From positions 62,001-126,000 of the forward strand of contig JBMNQC010000004.1 of NCBI GenBank assembly GCA_050943935.1: a DNA stretch of 64,000 nucleotides, written 5' to 3'. The notes below the pieces were generated by a model. That model had not been told where the DNA came from. It worked only from the letters and a program-made list of their open reading frames with translations, and did no database searches. The stretch's first letter is position 1. Each line of letters starts with the position of its first letter. Made by a program: the position numbers and the translations under genes. Below are positions 31,980 to 40,819 of the stretch, in pieces. This stretch comes from Heteroscillospira sp050943935 (GTDB taxonomy: Bacteria > Bacillota > Clostridia > Oscillospirales > Oscillospiraceae).

Positions 31980-32133
31980 AAAAGGGCTCCTTTCGTCCTT
32001 ATTGCGGTAAAGAATATCATATTTCCGAGATAAAATCAACAATTTACGCCCACCTGCAATAAAACCGTAACATCCGGAAATTATACCCAAAAATTCAATG
32101 CAAAATTCAGATAATGTGCTTTGCAAATTTCAA

Positions 32134-32161
32134 TGGACATACGGCCGCAATCGGGTATAAT
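32134..32161 (+). promoter_or_regulatory. Candidate promoter of the flavoredoxin-rubredoxin genes
   Basis: TGGACA (32134-32139), a 16-base spacer and TATAAT (32156-32161), 33 bases before the start codon. Confidence 0.5.
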
Positions 32162-32194
32162 TAAATCGAAAAGTTCATTAAAGGAGAACCGCCC

Positions 32195-32797
32195 ATGGAC
32201 GCCAAGGTGATGCAGAAGATTGGCTACGGTCTCTACGTTCTCACCGTCAGAGACGGCGAAAGGGACAACGGCTGTATTATAAATACACTTATCCAGATAA
32301 CCAGCACGCCGCAGCGCGTATCTATTACCGTAAACAAGGCAAACTACACCCACGAGGTTCTTATGCGCACGGGCATATTCAATGTCTCCATCATTTCTCA
32401 GGAGGCTGATTTTGGTCTGTTCAAGCGCTTCGGCTTTGCCAGCGGCCGGGATACGGACAAGTTTGTGGGTTTTGACCACGTCCTGCGCACGGGAAACGAT
32501 CTCCTTGCCGTCACGGGCGCCTGCAACAGCTGGCTCAGCGGCCGTGTGTTCCACTCCATTGACCTGGGTACTCATACCATGTTCCTGGCCGATGTGACGG
32601 ACGCCGCGGTGCTCTCCCCGGCGGAGACCGCCACCTACGCCTATTACCACAGCAGTATAAAGCCCAAGCCCGAGGACAAAGCCTCCGGCGGCTGGCGCTG
32701 TAAAATATGCGGCTATGTCTATGAGGGCGATGAGCTGCCCGATGACTTTGTCTGCCCCATCTGCAAGCACGGACGCGACGATTTTGAGCGCATCTGA
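32195..32797 (+). CDS. High-molecular-weight rubredoxin (flavin reductase domain fused to rubredoxin)
   Basis: The 200-residue protein joins an FMN-binding flavin-reductase-like domain (about 1-150) to a C-terminal rubredoxin (about 162-200) with the two iron-binding pairs CKIC and CPIC. Such Hrb proteins pass electrons from NAD(P)H-linked reductases to flavodiiron proteins or peroxidases that remove O2, NO or peroxide in anaerobes. ATG 32195 follows AAAGGAGAA. The next gene encodes free rubredoxin, 34 bases on, so this is an oxidative-stress electron-transfer unit. Confidence 0.93.
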   Translation: MDAKVMQKIGYGLYVLTVRDGERDNGCIINTLIQITSTPQRVSITVNKANYTHEVLMRTGIFNVSIISQEADFGLFKRFGFASGRDTDKFVGFDHVLRTGNDLLAVTGACNSWLSGRVFHSIDLGTHTMFLADVTDAAVLSPAETATYAYYHSSIKPKPEDKASGGWRCKICGYVYEGDELPDDFVCPICKHGRDDFERI

Positions 32798-32831
32798 TGA
32801 CTTATAAATACATTCTTGGAGGTTTTTTATT

Positions 32832-32987
32832 ATGAAGTATGTATGCACCGTATGCGGTTACGTTTACGATGAGGCCCTCGGCGATCCCGACAACGGCATT
32901 GAGCCAGGCACTCCCTGGGAAGAAGTCCCCGAGGATTGGGTATGCCCCCTCTGCTCTGTTGGCAAGGATATGTTTGAGGAAGAATAA
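32832..32987 (+). CDS. Rubredoxin
   Basis: The 51-residue protein is a typical rubredoxin: MKYVCTVCGYVYDEALGDPD start, with iron ligands CTVC (5-8) and CPLC (38-41). GGAGG lies before ATG 32832. It is cotranscribed with the Hrb gene and followed by a terminator. The four Cys and the conserved aromatic and Pro residues are in place, so it should be functional. Confidence 0.95.
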   Translation: MKYVCTVCGYVYDEALGDPDNGIEPGTPWEEVPEDWVCPLCSVGKDMFEEE

Positions 32988-32995
32988 GGCTTGAA

Positions 32996-33023
32996 AAGCT
33001 CACCCCAAAAGGGTGGGCTTTTT
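32996..33023 (+). terminator. Terminator after rubredoxin
   Basis: A 10-bp stem with one wobble (32996-33005 with 33011-33020) followed by T5. Confidence 0.75.
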
Positions 33024-33024
33024 G

Positions 33025-33509
33025 ATATTAGTGAATAATTGTGGTGTCGCTGCGCGAGGGATGAAATTTTTTTCTGCACTACCGTAGAATCCGCTCCCCT
33101 AACAAGGGAGCTGTCAGCGAAGCTGACTGAAGGGTTTAAACTATCAAATTTGCTTAAACTAATTCGGAGCGTGTAGGGGCGCGCATTGCGCGCCCGCGAC
33201 GAAGCGGAATGGGAGAACGAGGCACAGCCTGCGGTGGGTGGGGCCGTGTTCTGAAACCCCTTTCTTTAAAGAAACAGGTTTCAGGCTTCCCAAAGAATCT
33301 GCCGGTTCGCCATGGGCCGTAAGCTGAGCTAAAGCTCACCTTACTCAAATGGCGAAGGACTAGTACGGTGTTAGTCGCGCCTGAGTCGATGGAATTGGGC
33401 TGTAGATTAGGGATTTAAAGCTCACCCCAACTCCACCAATAGAAGCCAGGGGAGAAAAAATTTTTCAATCAGTCGCGGAGCGACACCACAATTCTTCACT
33501 CTTAATTAT
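33025..33509. repeat. Non-coding repeat block A
   Basis: No gene is seen. From left to right it holds a tccctaacaagggagctgtcagc module (33090-33140), a gtaggggcgcgc palindromic module (33172-33202), and a longer structured module (33250-33405) that includes GTTCTGAAACC..., TTCTTTAAAGAAA and the pair TTCGCCATGGGCC / CAAATGGCGAA enclosing an inner gagct/agctc hairpin. The same modules recur in block B (38.3-38.9 kb) and partly at 43.3 kb. Confidence 0.8.
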
Positions 33510-34229
33510 TCATTCTTCACTCCTAATTAAATCCCTCACGACCTCTCCCGCCAGTATCAGGCCGGCTGCCGCGGGTACGAAGGCGGTACTGCCGGGGATG
33601 CTGCGCCGGCCCTCGTCGGGCGTCTCACCGCAGTCAGCGGGCTCAAGGGGCTTTTCACGGGAACAGACCACCTTGAGATGCTTTATCCCCAGTCTGCCCA
33701 GCTCCCGGCGCATGACCCGGGCCAGGGGACACTCGCTGGTCTGGGCCAGGTCAGCCACCTCCAGACGGGTGGGGTCCAGCTTGTTGCCCGTGCCCATGCA
33801 GCTTATGACCGGCACGCCCGCCTCTTTGGCCCGGCGCACCAGCAGCAGCTTGGCGGTAACGGTGTCCACGGCGTCCACCACATAGTCGTAGTCCCCAAGC
33901 GGGAAGAGTTCCTCGGTATCCGTGGTGTAAAACTCCTGACGCAGACACAGGCGCAGCCGGGGATTTATGTCCAGCAGCCGCCGGGCCGCGGCCTCCGTCT
34001 TGGGCAGGCCCACGGTGCTGTGCAGGGCTATGGTCTGACGGTTCAGATTGGAGAGGGACACGCTGTCCTTGTCCACAAGTGTGAGCGCACCCACGCCGCT
34101 GCGCGTCAGAGCCTCAGCCGCGTGGCCGCCCACGCCGCCCAGGCCGAACACGGCCACATGGGCGTTTTTAAGTATTTCCATACCCGCGTCACCCAGTAGC
34201 ATACGGGTGCGGATGAATTGGTCCTGCAT
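33510..34229 (-). CDS. tcdA: tRNA threonylcarbamoyladenosine dehydratase (TcdA/CsdL)
   Basis: The 239-residue E1-like protein of the ThiF/MoeB superfamily cyclises the t6A37 base of ANN-decoding tRNAs in an ATP-dependent step. It shows the ATP loop GLGGVGGHAAEAL (about 27-39), the NRQ adenylation motif (NLNRQ, about 59-63) and DAVDTVTAKL (about 113-122). ATG 34229 has CGAGG upstream; the 301-residue frame runs into non-coding repeats and is rejected. The 3' end lies in AT-rich tandem ttcttcact-like sequence at the edge of block A. Confidence 0.88.
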   Translation of the reverse strand: MQDQFIRTRMLLGDAGMEILKNAHVAVFGLGGVGGHAAEALTRSGVGALTLVDKDSVSLSNLNRQTIALHSTVGLPKTEAAARRLLDINPRLRLCLRQEFYTTDTEELFPLGDYDYVVDAVDTVTAKLLLVRRAKEAGVPVISCMGTGNKLDPTRLEVADLAQTSECPLARVMRRELGRLGIKHLKVVCSREKPLEPADCGETPDEGRRSIPGSTAFVPAAAGLILAGEVVRDLIRSEE

Positions 34230-34520
34230 AATAAACCTCGCTTTCAGATGTATGAAGGGACGCCTGCGGGCGTCCCTTCTCAGCGTGTAAAAAAGTCTCA
34301 CAGAGTTCGCCGCCGAGACGGCGAAAAAATCAAATCTGTTTTCGGCCGCGGCGTGTACGTGGACGAAAACACTTCTCGCGGAGTGAGCGTCGAATTGTTC
34401 GCCGCCGGCGAACAACCGAGGCGCAGAGCGCAGCGCAGCCTTTTGTCAAAAAGCCCGTAGGGGCTTTTTGACAGTTCCTGAAGGGACGCCTGCGGGCGTC
34501 CCTTCTGCCGTATTGTTTTG
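34230..34520. repeat. Non-coding island bordered by identical hairpins
   Basis: The same 24-base hairpin (aagggacgcc-tgcg-ggcgtccctt) occurs at 34255-34278 and 34481-34504. Between them lie further stem-loops: ttcgccg/cggcgaa pairs (34304-34325), tgttcgcc/ggcgaaca (34398-34416), and gtcaaaaagccc/gggctttttgac (34445-34472), the last usable as a terminator for the ABC operon on the minus strand. No coding frame is credible. Confidence 0.75.
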
Positions 34521-35492
34521 TTATCTGCTGCCCTTGTCGTAGGGTATGCCCTCGGCCTTGGGAGCTCTGGAGGACTTGGAGGTGAACACCAGCACCACCA
34601 TGGTGACTATATAGGGCAGCATATTGTAAATGTTGGAGGACTGCTTTATCCCGTCGAAATCCGGCAGGAAGGGTATGCTGGAGGCATAGGAGCCTATTAC
34701 CTTAAACAGGGCGAAGAACAGGGCCGCGCCCAGTATGCGCACGGGGTTCCAGTTGCCGAAAATCATGACGGCCAGGGCCAGGAAGCCATAACCCGCCACG
34801 CTGGACTGGAAGCCGCTGCCCGCGGCCACGGTGAAGGCCAGTCCGCCCACGCCGCCCAGGAAGCCGGATATCATGACGCCTGCGTAGCGCATACGGTAGA
34901 CGTTTATGCCCACGCTGTCCGCCGCCTGGGGATGCTCGCCGCAGGCCATGAGCCGCAGGCCGAAGCGGGTCTTATACAGGATTATTATTGCCGCTATGAG
35001 CAGCGCTATGGCCACCGGCGTGGTGAGATACAGGCTCTTGAATATCACACGCTCAAAAAAGCCCGAATCCTTGGTGATGCCGCCGATGCGTATCCATGTG
35101 GGCAGCAGTATTGTGGTCTGTCCCTGCCCCTGCACAGCCCAGGTGAACACTATGGCAAAGGCGGGAGCCAGCATGTTAAGCGCCGTGCCGCCTATGGTCT
35201 GGTCGGCTTTGAGATTTATGGAGGCAAAGGCCAGCAGCAGAGAGAACACTATGCCCGTGCCGCCCGCTATGAGTATGGCGCACAGCATTGCAAGCTGCGG
35301 GTGCTCGGGACCCCAGCTTGCGTCCATGGCGGACAGGAACAGGCAGGAGAACAGGGCGCCCACCACCATTATGCCCTCAAGGGCGATGTTAATAACGCCG
35401 CTGCGCTCTGAGAACATACCGCCCAGGGCCACCAGAAGCAGGGGAATTGCAAACACTATGGTAGCGCTTATGATATCGGCCAGTATTTTCAT
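34521..35492 (-). CDS. Nucleoside-type ABC transporter permease 2
   Basis: The 323-residue membrane protein belongs to the branched-chain/ribose permease fold (BPD_transp_2), about 8-10 helices, with the GGT..FS and MSGFLGGVGGLAFT segments (about 205-220; written ISGFLGGVGGLAF in the chain). It matches the YufQ/NupQ type of nucleoside importer. It overlaps the first permease gene by four bases (ATGA) and is the last gene of the ATPase-permease-permease operon. Confidence 0.88.
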   Translation of the reverse strand: MKILADIISATIVFAIPLLLVALGGMFSERSGVINIALEGIMVVGALFSCLFLSAMDASWGPEHPQLAMLCAILIAGGTGIVFSLLLAFASINLKADQTIGGTALNMLAPAFAIVFTWAVQGQGQTTILLPTWIRIGGITKDSGFFERVIFKSLYLTTPVAIALLIAAIIILYKTRFGLRLMACGEHPQAADSVGINVYRMRYAGVMISGFLGGVGGLAFTVAAGSGFQSSVAGYGFLALAVMIFGNWNPVRILGAALFFALFKVIGSYASSIPFLPDFDGIKQSSNIYNMLPYIVTMVVLVFTSKSSRAPKAEGIPYDKGSR

Positions 35493-36607
35493 TTGTCCGC
35501 CTCCTCCTTTCCGGCGTTCTTATGCCCAATGCGGCTGAAGGCGTTCATAAGCACGGTCTTCATAAGCAGGGAGAAGGCCGCCAGATAGATTATCACCGCG
35601 ATTATCATGTCTATTATCTCTTTGGTGAACTCCGGCTGCATGGCGTCGCCGCCCACCTGGATATATGACACGAATATGGCGGAAAAGATGGTGGCGATGG
35701 GGTTGGAGATAGCCAGCAGCGCCACGGGTATGCCGTTGAAGCCCATGGCGGGCAGCACCTTGCCCAGAGTGAACTGGCCGGTGCCCGCCAGGTAATACAG
35801 GCCGCCGCCGACGCCGGCCAGGGCGCCGGAGATGACCATGGAGAGGATGATGTTGCGCCTTGCGTTTATTCCGGCGTAGACGCTGGCGCTGCGGTTCAGG
35901 CCGCAGGCCCGCAGCTCATAGCCGAAGGTGGTCTTGCTCAGGATGATATACATGAGCACGGCAAAGGCAATGGCGATGAAAATGCTGATGTTCATATAGT
36001 TGGAGTCCATCATGACGTCCAGCCCCTGTTTGGGGATGATGGCCTCGGGGTTGGCCTTCATGAGGGAGGCGGTGCGGTCGTTCTGGGAGTCGCCCCAGGC
36101 GCTGGCCAGCATATTGGGGATATTGGCCACCAGCAGGTTTACGAAAAACAGGCCTATCCAGTTGAACATGATGGAGGTGATGACCTCGTTCACATTGAAA
36201 ACCGCCTTGAAAAAGCCGGGGAAGAAGCCCCAGGCCGCGCCGCCCAGCATGGCCGCCAGCAGGCATATCCACCAGGGTGCCTGAAAGCCGATGGCGCAGA
36301 TAAGGGCGCACACCGCGCCCACGGTATACTGGCCGGAGGCGCCTATATTGAACAGGCCGGTCTTGAAGGCAAAGCCCACGGACAGGCCAGTCATGAGCAG
36401 GGGCGCCGCCTGATACAGCACCTTGGCGAAACGGGAGGGGCTGCTGGCTCCGGCGGTGAGCATCTGCCTGAGGCCGTAGCCCGCCATTTCGGAGTTGAAG
36501 ATAAGCAGCAGCACATAACCGAACACAAGGCCGCAGATTACAGACACCAGCGAGGCCAGAAAACTCATAAAGCCCTGGCTGCGGGTGAATTTACCCAGTT
36601 TATTCAC
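35489..36607 (-). CDS. Nucleoside-type ABC transporter permease 1
   Basis: The 372-residue permease (YufP/NupP type) has an N-terminal cytoplasmic helix and about ten membrane segments, with the family pattern FNIGASGQYTVGA (about 90-102) and SGALAGVGGGLYYLAG (about 255-270). The start is GTG 36607 behind GGGGGGAGAGCC; it overlaps the ATPase gene by eight bases (GTGAATAA). It pairs with the downstream permease to form the channel of a nucleoside importer. Confidence 0.88.
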   Translation of the reverse strand: MNKLGKFTRSQGFMSFLASLVSVICGLVFGYVLLLIFNSEMAGYGLRQMLTAGASSPSRFAKVLYQAAPLLMTGLSVGFAFKTGLFNIGASGQYTVGAVCALICAIGFQAPWWICLLAAMLGGAAWGFFPGFFKAVFNVNEVITSIMFNWIGLFFVNLLVANIPNMLASAWGDSQNDRTASLMKANPEAIIPKQGLDVMMDSNYMNISIFIAIAFAVLMYIILSKTTFGYELRACGLNRSASVYAGINARRNIILSMVISGALAGVGGGLYYLAGTGQFTLGKVLPAMGFNGIPVALLAISNPIATIFSAIFVSYIQVGGDAMQPEFTKEIIDMIIAVIIYLAAFSLLMKTVLMNAFSRIGHKNAGKEEADK

Positions 36608-38141
36608 GGCTCTCCCCCCTCTCTCCGTCGCGCTTGGCGCCGGACATATACAGGCCCAGCTCCACGGGGCTGGTATTCTTCGGGTCAAGCTGGCCCACTA
36701 TCTCTCCCTCGTACATTACCAGTATGCGGTCGGAGAGGTTCATGACCTCGTCCAGCTCTAGGGATATGAGCAGCACCGCCCTGCCCTTGTCACGCTCGGC
36801 CACAAGCTGCTTGTGGATATATTCGATGGCGCCCACGTCCAGGCCTCGGGTGGGCTGAATAGCTATGAGCAGCTCCGGGTCCTTGTCTATCTCCCTGGCC
36901 ACTATGGCCTTCTGCTGGTTGCCGCCGGACATACTGCGGGCTACGGTCTGTCCGCCCTGTCCGCTGCGGACGTCGTACTGCTCTATGAGCCTGTCCGCAT
37001 ATTCACGCACGGCCTTTCTGTCTATGAATCCGCCGTGCTGGAACTGCTTTTCCCAATAGCGCTGTAGCACCATGTTTTCCTCAAGGGTGTAATCCAGCAC
37101 CAGTCCGTGCTTGTGTCTGTCCTCGGGGATATGGCTCATGCCCAGCTTGGAGCGCTGCCGTATGGGGGCGTGGCTGATATCCTGCCCCTTCAAAGTGATG
37201 CTGCCGGCGCTCTGCTTTTCAAGGCCCGTGAGGGCGTAGGCGAACTCCGTCTGTCCGTTACCCTCTATGCCCGCCAGACACACTATCTCTCCGGCGCGCA
37301 CCTGCAGGGACACATTGCGCACGGCGTTGTTTTTGTGCACCTTGGAGGGCACGGTGAGACCCTGCACGTCCAGCACCACCTCGCCGGGCTTGGCTGGGGC
37401 CTTGTCCACGGCGAAGGACACGGGACGGCCCACCATCATCCGGGAGAGCTCCTCCTTGGTGGTGTCCTTTATATCCACCGTGCCTATATACTTGCCCTTG
37501 CGCAGCACGGTGCAGCGGTCGGCCACCTCCATTATCTCCGAGAGCTTGTGGGTGATGAACAGTATGCTCTTGCCCTCTGCGGTGAAGGAGCGCATGATAG
37601 CCATTAGCTCTTTTATCTCCTGGGGAGTGAGCACGGCGGTGGGCTCGTCAAAAATGAGTATCTCATTGTCCCGGTAGAGCATTTTGAGTATCTCCACGCG
37701 CTGCTGCATACCCACGGAGATATCCTCTATCTTTGCGTCCGGGTCCACCTTCAGGCCGTATTTCTCGGAAAGGGCCAGGACCTTCTCCCGGGCCTCCTTC
37801 TTCTGCAGAAATCCTCCGCTGGTAGGCTCCATGCCCAGAATGATATTGTCCAGCACGGAGAAGATCTCCACCAGCTTAAAGTGCTGGTGCACCATGCCTA
37901 TGCCCAGGGCCGTGGCGTCGTTGGGGTTGCGTATCTTTACAGTCTGGCCGTTTTTGCGTATCTCGCCCTGTTCGGGCTGGTACAGGCCGAACAGCACGCT
38001 CATAAGGGTGGATTTGCCCGCGCCGTTTTCGCCCAGGAGCGCGTGCACCTCGCCCTTCTTCAGGCGCAGGGTAACATCGTCGTTTGCCTTTATTCCGGGA
38101 AACTCCTTGGTTATGTTCAGCATTTCTATGACATAATCCAA
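36600..38141 (-). CDS. Nucleoside/sugar ABC transporter ATPase with two ABC domains
   Basis: The 513-residue protein has two nucleotide-binding domains. The first has Walker A GENGAGKST (about 38-46), signature SVGMQQR, and Walker B ILIFDEPTAVL. The second has a degenerate Walker A (GIEGNGQTE, no Lys) and a signature MSGGNQQK, as is normal for RbsA/YufO-type ATPases. The start is probably TTG 38141 (MDYVIEMLNITKEF) with AGGAG seven bases upstream; the longer frame runs through repeat block B. No BMP-family binding protein gene is next to it. Confidence 0.9.
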   Translation of the reverse strand: MDYVIEMLNITKEFPGIKANDDVTLRLKKGEVHALLGENGAGKSTLMSVLFGLYQPEQGEIRKNGQTVKIRNPNDATALGIGMVHQHFKLVEIFSVLDNIILGMEPTSGGFLQKKEAREKVLALSEKYGLKVDPDAKIEDISVGMQQRVEILKMLYRDNEILIFDEPTAVLTPQEIKELMAIMRSFTAEGKSILFITHKLSEIMEVADRCTVLRKGKYIGTVDIKDTTKEELSRMMVGRPVSFAVDKAPAKPGEVVLDVQGLTVPSKVHKNNAVRNVSLQVRAGEIVCLAGIEGNGQTEFAYALTGLEKQSAGSITLKGQDISHAPIRQRSKLGMSHIPEDRHKHGLVLDYTLEENMVLQRYWEKQFQHGGFIDRKAVREYADRLIEQYDVRSGQGGQTVARSMSGGNQQKAIVAREIDKDPELLIAIQPTRGLDVGAIEYIHKQLVAERDKGRAVLLISLELDEVMNLSDRILVMYEGEIVGQLDPKNTSPVELGLYMSGAKRDGERGESRE

Positions 38142-38938
38142 TTTAGTCACTCCTCTCAGCCGCTTATATAGCTTATTATACAATACTTGCCGGAAATAAT
38201 AAATCCTAATTTTCCATTTTTGCGCAAAAAAGCACGCTTTTTCTTCCAGCAAGCAAAGCTGTTGCAAACAGCGGAAAAATAGCGTAAAATCTTGTAGGGA
38301 AACCTCACCTCCCCTAACAGTAGATGTGTGTAGGGGCGCGCAATGCGCGCCCGCGTGATTTGGCACGTGGGAACGGGGCGTAGCCTGCGGGCTGCGTGAT
38401 GCGACCCCATTTCTTTCAAAAGAAACGGTGTCGCCCGCCAAAGAAACTGACGGTTCGCCATGGGCCATTCGTGAGCTGAAGCTCACTCATTCAAATGGCG
38501 AAGTGTGAGTGCCACCAAATCGCGCCTGAATCGATGGAATTGGGCAATAGAGTTCAGCGTGAAGCTCACCTGACAGCGTTGCACCCAGACTCAGGCCAAG
38601 GCTTGCATCCACCGCCGCACGAGCGCGTTGTGCGCGTCGGCGAGGCGCAAAAGAGTATTCGATTTAGGCAAGTTCTTTGGGAAGCCTGAAACCCGTTTCT
38701 TTAAAGAAATGGGTTTCAGAACACGACCTCTGCGGTACAGGCCGGTTTTACTGACGTACCCATGGCGCAGAAGTACATGGGCGCGCAATGCGCGCCCCTA
38801 CATATTGCCGGGGGAAGCGGGGTTGGCAATCCCTCAGTCAGCCTGTTGGCTGACAGCTCCCTTTACACAAGGGAGCCTTGGGCGCTGCCAGCGCCACTAC
38901 AATTATTCACTATTCATTTCATTATTGGAGATGCACCT
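38142..38938. repeat. Non-coding repeat block B with an inverted pair of modules
   Basis: After about 180 bases of AT-rich promoter DNA for the ABC operon (minus-strand TATAAT at 38180-38175), a forward copy of the block A modules runs from gtaggggcgcgcaatgcgcg (38331) to the cgcgcctgaatcgatgg segment (38520-38545). A reverse copy follows from ttctttgggaagcctgaaac (38667) to cgcgcaatgcgcgcccctac (38803). A reverse copy of the ccctcagtcagcctg / agctccctttacacaaggga hairpin module ends the block (38830-38878). No coding frame is credible. Confidence 0.8.
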
Positions 38939-40819
38939 ATGCTTTTTGAAGCCGGAACATGTGATATTGCCGTTATCGGCGCGGGACACGCGGGGATAGA
39001 GGCGGCTTTGTCCGCCGCCCGTCTGGGGCTGGACACCGTCTGCTTCACCGTGAATCTGGACAGCGTGGGCAATATGCCCTGCAATCCCGCCATAGGCGGC
39101 ACGGGCAAGGGTCACCTTGTCCGGGAGCTGGACGCTCTGGGCGGCGAGATGGCCAAAGCCGCCGACAAGGCCTGCATACAGTATCGTATGCTCAACCGGG
39201 GCAAAGGCCCCGCCGTCCACTCCCTGCGCGCCCAGGCCGACAGGCGCAGATATCAGGAGATAATGAAGCACACCCTGGAAAAGCAGGAAAACCTGCGGGT
39301 GAAGCAGGCTGAGATAGTGGACATAGGCGTGGAAAACGGCCATGTCACCTCCGTCATCACCTATACCGGCGCAGTATACGCCTGCAAGGCGGTGGTTATC
39401 GCCTCCGGAACATATCTGGGCGGGCGCACCATACTGGGCGACGTGGCCCGTCAGTCCGGGCCGGACGGTCTGGCCGCCGCCATGGAGCTGACGGAAAACC
39501 TGCTGAAAAAGGGCGTGCCTCTGCGCCGCTTCAAGACCGGAACTCCGCCCAGGGTGAACGCCCGCACCGTGGATTTCGGCAAAATGGAGCTGCAGCCGGG
39601 AGATGAGGATGTGATACCCTTCTCCTTCACCACCGAAAAGGCCCCGGAGAACCGGGCGGTGTGCTATCTCACCTACACCAACGCCGAAACTCACAGGATA
39701 ATCAGGGAAAATCTGCACCGTTCCCCCCTGTACTCCGGCGTTATCGAGGGCGTCGGCCCCCGCTACTGCCCCTCCATAGAGGACAAGGTGGTGCGTTTTG
39801 CGGAAAAACCCCGGCATCAGATATTCGTTGAGCCCATGGGTCTCGGCACCGAGGAGCTGTATATCCAGGGCTTCTCCTCCTCCCTGCCTGAGGATGTGCA
39901 GATGCGCATGCTGCGCACCCTGCCGGGTCTGGAAAAGGCGGAGATGACCCGGGCGGCCTACGCCATAGAGTACGACTGCGTGGACCCCACGGAGCTGCTG
40001 CCCACTCTGGAGTTCAAGTCCATAGCCGGTCTCTACGGCGCGGGGCAGTTCAACGGCTCCTCCGGCTATGAGGAGGCCGCCGTCCAGGGCTTTGTGGCCG
40101 GCGTGAACGCGGCGCTGAAAATTCTGGGGCGGGAAGCGCTGGTGCTGCGCCGCTCTGACGGCTACATAGGCACTCTCATAGATGACCTGGTTACCAAGGG
40201 CACCAACGAGCCCTACCGCATGATGACCTCCCGCTCGGAATACCGTCTGCTCCACCGCCAGGACAATGCGGACGAGCGCCTGTGCCCCATAGGAAACCGC
40301 ATAGGTCTGGTATCGGATGAGCGGCTGGCCGCTGTGCGGGAGAAATACCGTCAGGTGTATGAGGAGCTGTGCCGTCTTGAGCACACCCATCTCGCCCCCA
40401 CGCCGGAGCTGTGCGCCCTGGCCGAGGACAAAGGCACCGCCGCCCCCACCACGGGCATATCCCTGGCCGCCCTGCTGCGCCGCCCACAGCTCAGCTACGC
40501 GGACCTCGCCCCCTTTGATTCGGAGCGCCCCAATCTCTCCCCCGCCGTAACAGAGCAGGTGGAGATATCCCTCAAATACGAGGGCTATATAAAACGCCAG
40601 CTCAAGCAGGTGGAGGAGTTCTCCCGCATGGAGGCGCGCCGCCTGCCCGCCGGGCTGGACTACTCGTCCATCACCGGCCTGCGCATAGAGGCGCGGCAAA
40701 AGCTTCAGAAGATACAGCCGGAAAATTTCGGTCAGGCCTCCCGGGTGTCCGGCGTGTCCCCCGCGGACATAGCCGCCCTGATGGTCTGGCTGGAGACAAG
40801 ACAAGGAGAACATAAATGA
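38939..40819 (+). CDS. mnmG: tRNA uridine-5-carboxymethylaminomethyl synthase MnmG
   Basis: The 626-residue FAD enzyme works with MnmE to build cmnm5U at wobble U34. It begins with the FAD dinucleotide-binding GAGHAGIEAALSAARLG (about 14-30) and has the conserved CNPAIGGTGKGHLVREL (about 47-63), GTYLGG and the C-terminal helical domain. ATG 38939 follows TTGGAG; the 38762 start lies in repeat DNA. Its stop overlaps the next start (ATGA). MnmE is not in this operon. Confidence 0.95.
   Translation: MLFEAGTCDIAVIGAGHAGIEAALSAARLGLDTVCFTVNLDSVGNMPCNPAIGGTGKGHLVRELDALGGEMAKAADKACIQYRMLNRGKGPAVHSLRAQADRRRYQEIMKHTLEKQENLRVKQAEIVDIGVENGHVTSVITYTGAVYACKAVVIASGTYLGGRTILGDVARQSGPDGLAAAMELTENLLKKGVPLRRFKTGTPPRVNARTVDFGKMELQPGDEDVIPFSFTTEKAPENRAVCYLTYTNAETHRIIRENLHRSPLYSGVIEGVGPRYCPSIEDKVVRFAEKPRHQIFVEPMGLGTEELYIQGFSSSLPEDVQMRMLRTLPGLEKAEMTRAAYAIEYDCVDPTELLPTLEFKSIAGLYGAGQFNGSSGYEEAAVQGFVAGVNAALKILGREALVLRRSDGYIGTLIDDLVTKGTNEPYRMMTSRSEYRLLHRQDNADERLCPIGNRIGLVSDERLAAVREKYRQVYEELCRLEHTHLAPTPELCALAEDKGTAAPTTGISLAALLRRPQLSYADLAPFDSERPNLSPAVTEQVEISLKYEGYIKRQLKQVEEFSRMEARRLPAGLDYSSITGLRIEARQKLQKIQPENFGQASRVSGVSPADIAALMVWLETRQGEHK

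Noticed and set aside
38142..38486. N-terminal extension of the ABC ATPase (start 38486)
   Set aside because: The extra 115 residues lie in repeat block B and have no ABC homology; the TTG at 38141 has a good ribosome binding site.
38762..38938. N-terminal extension of MnmG (start 38762)
   Set aside because: It is in repeat DNA and precedes the normal MnmG start, which has its own ribosome binding site at 38939.
38903..40813. 636-residue open frame opposite mnmG
   Set aside because: Shadow of mnmG; composition is typical of antisense frames and the mnmG motifs are intact.
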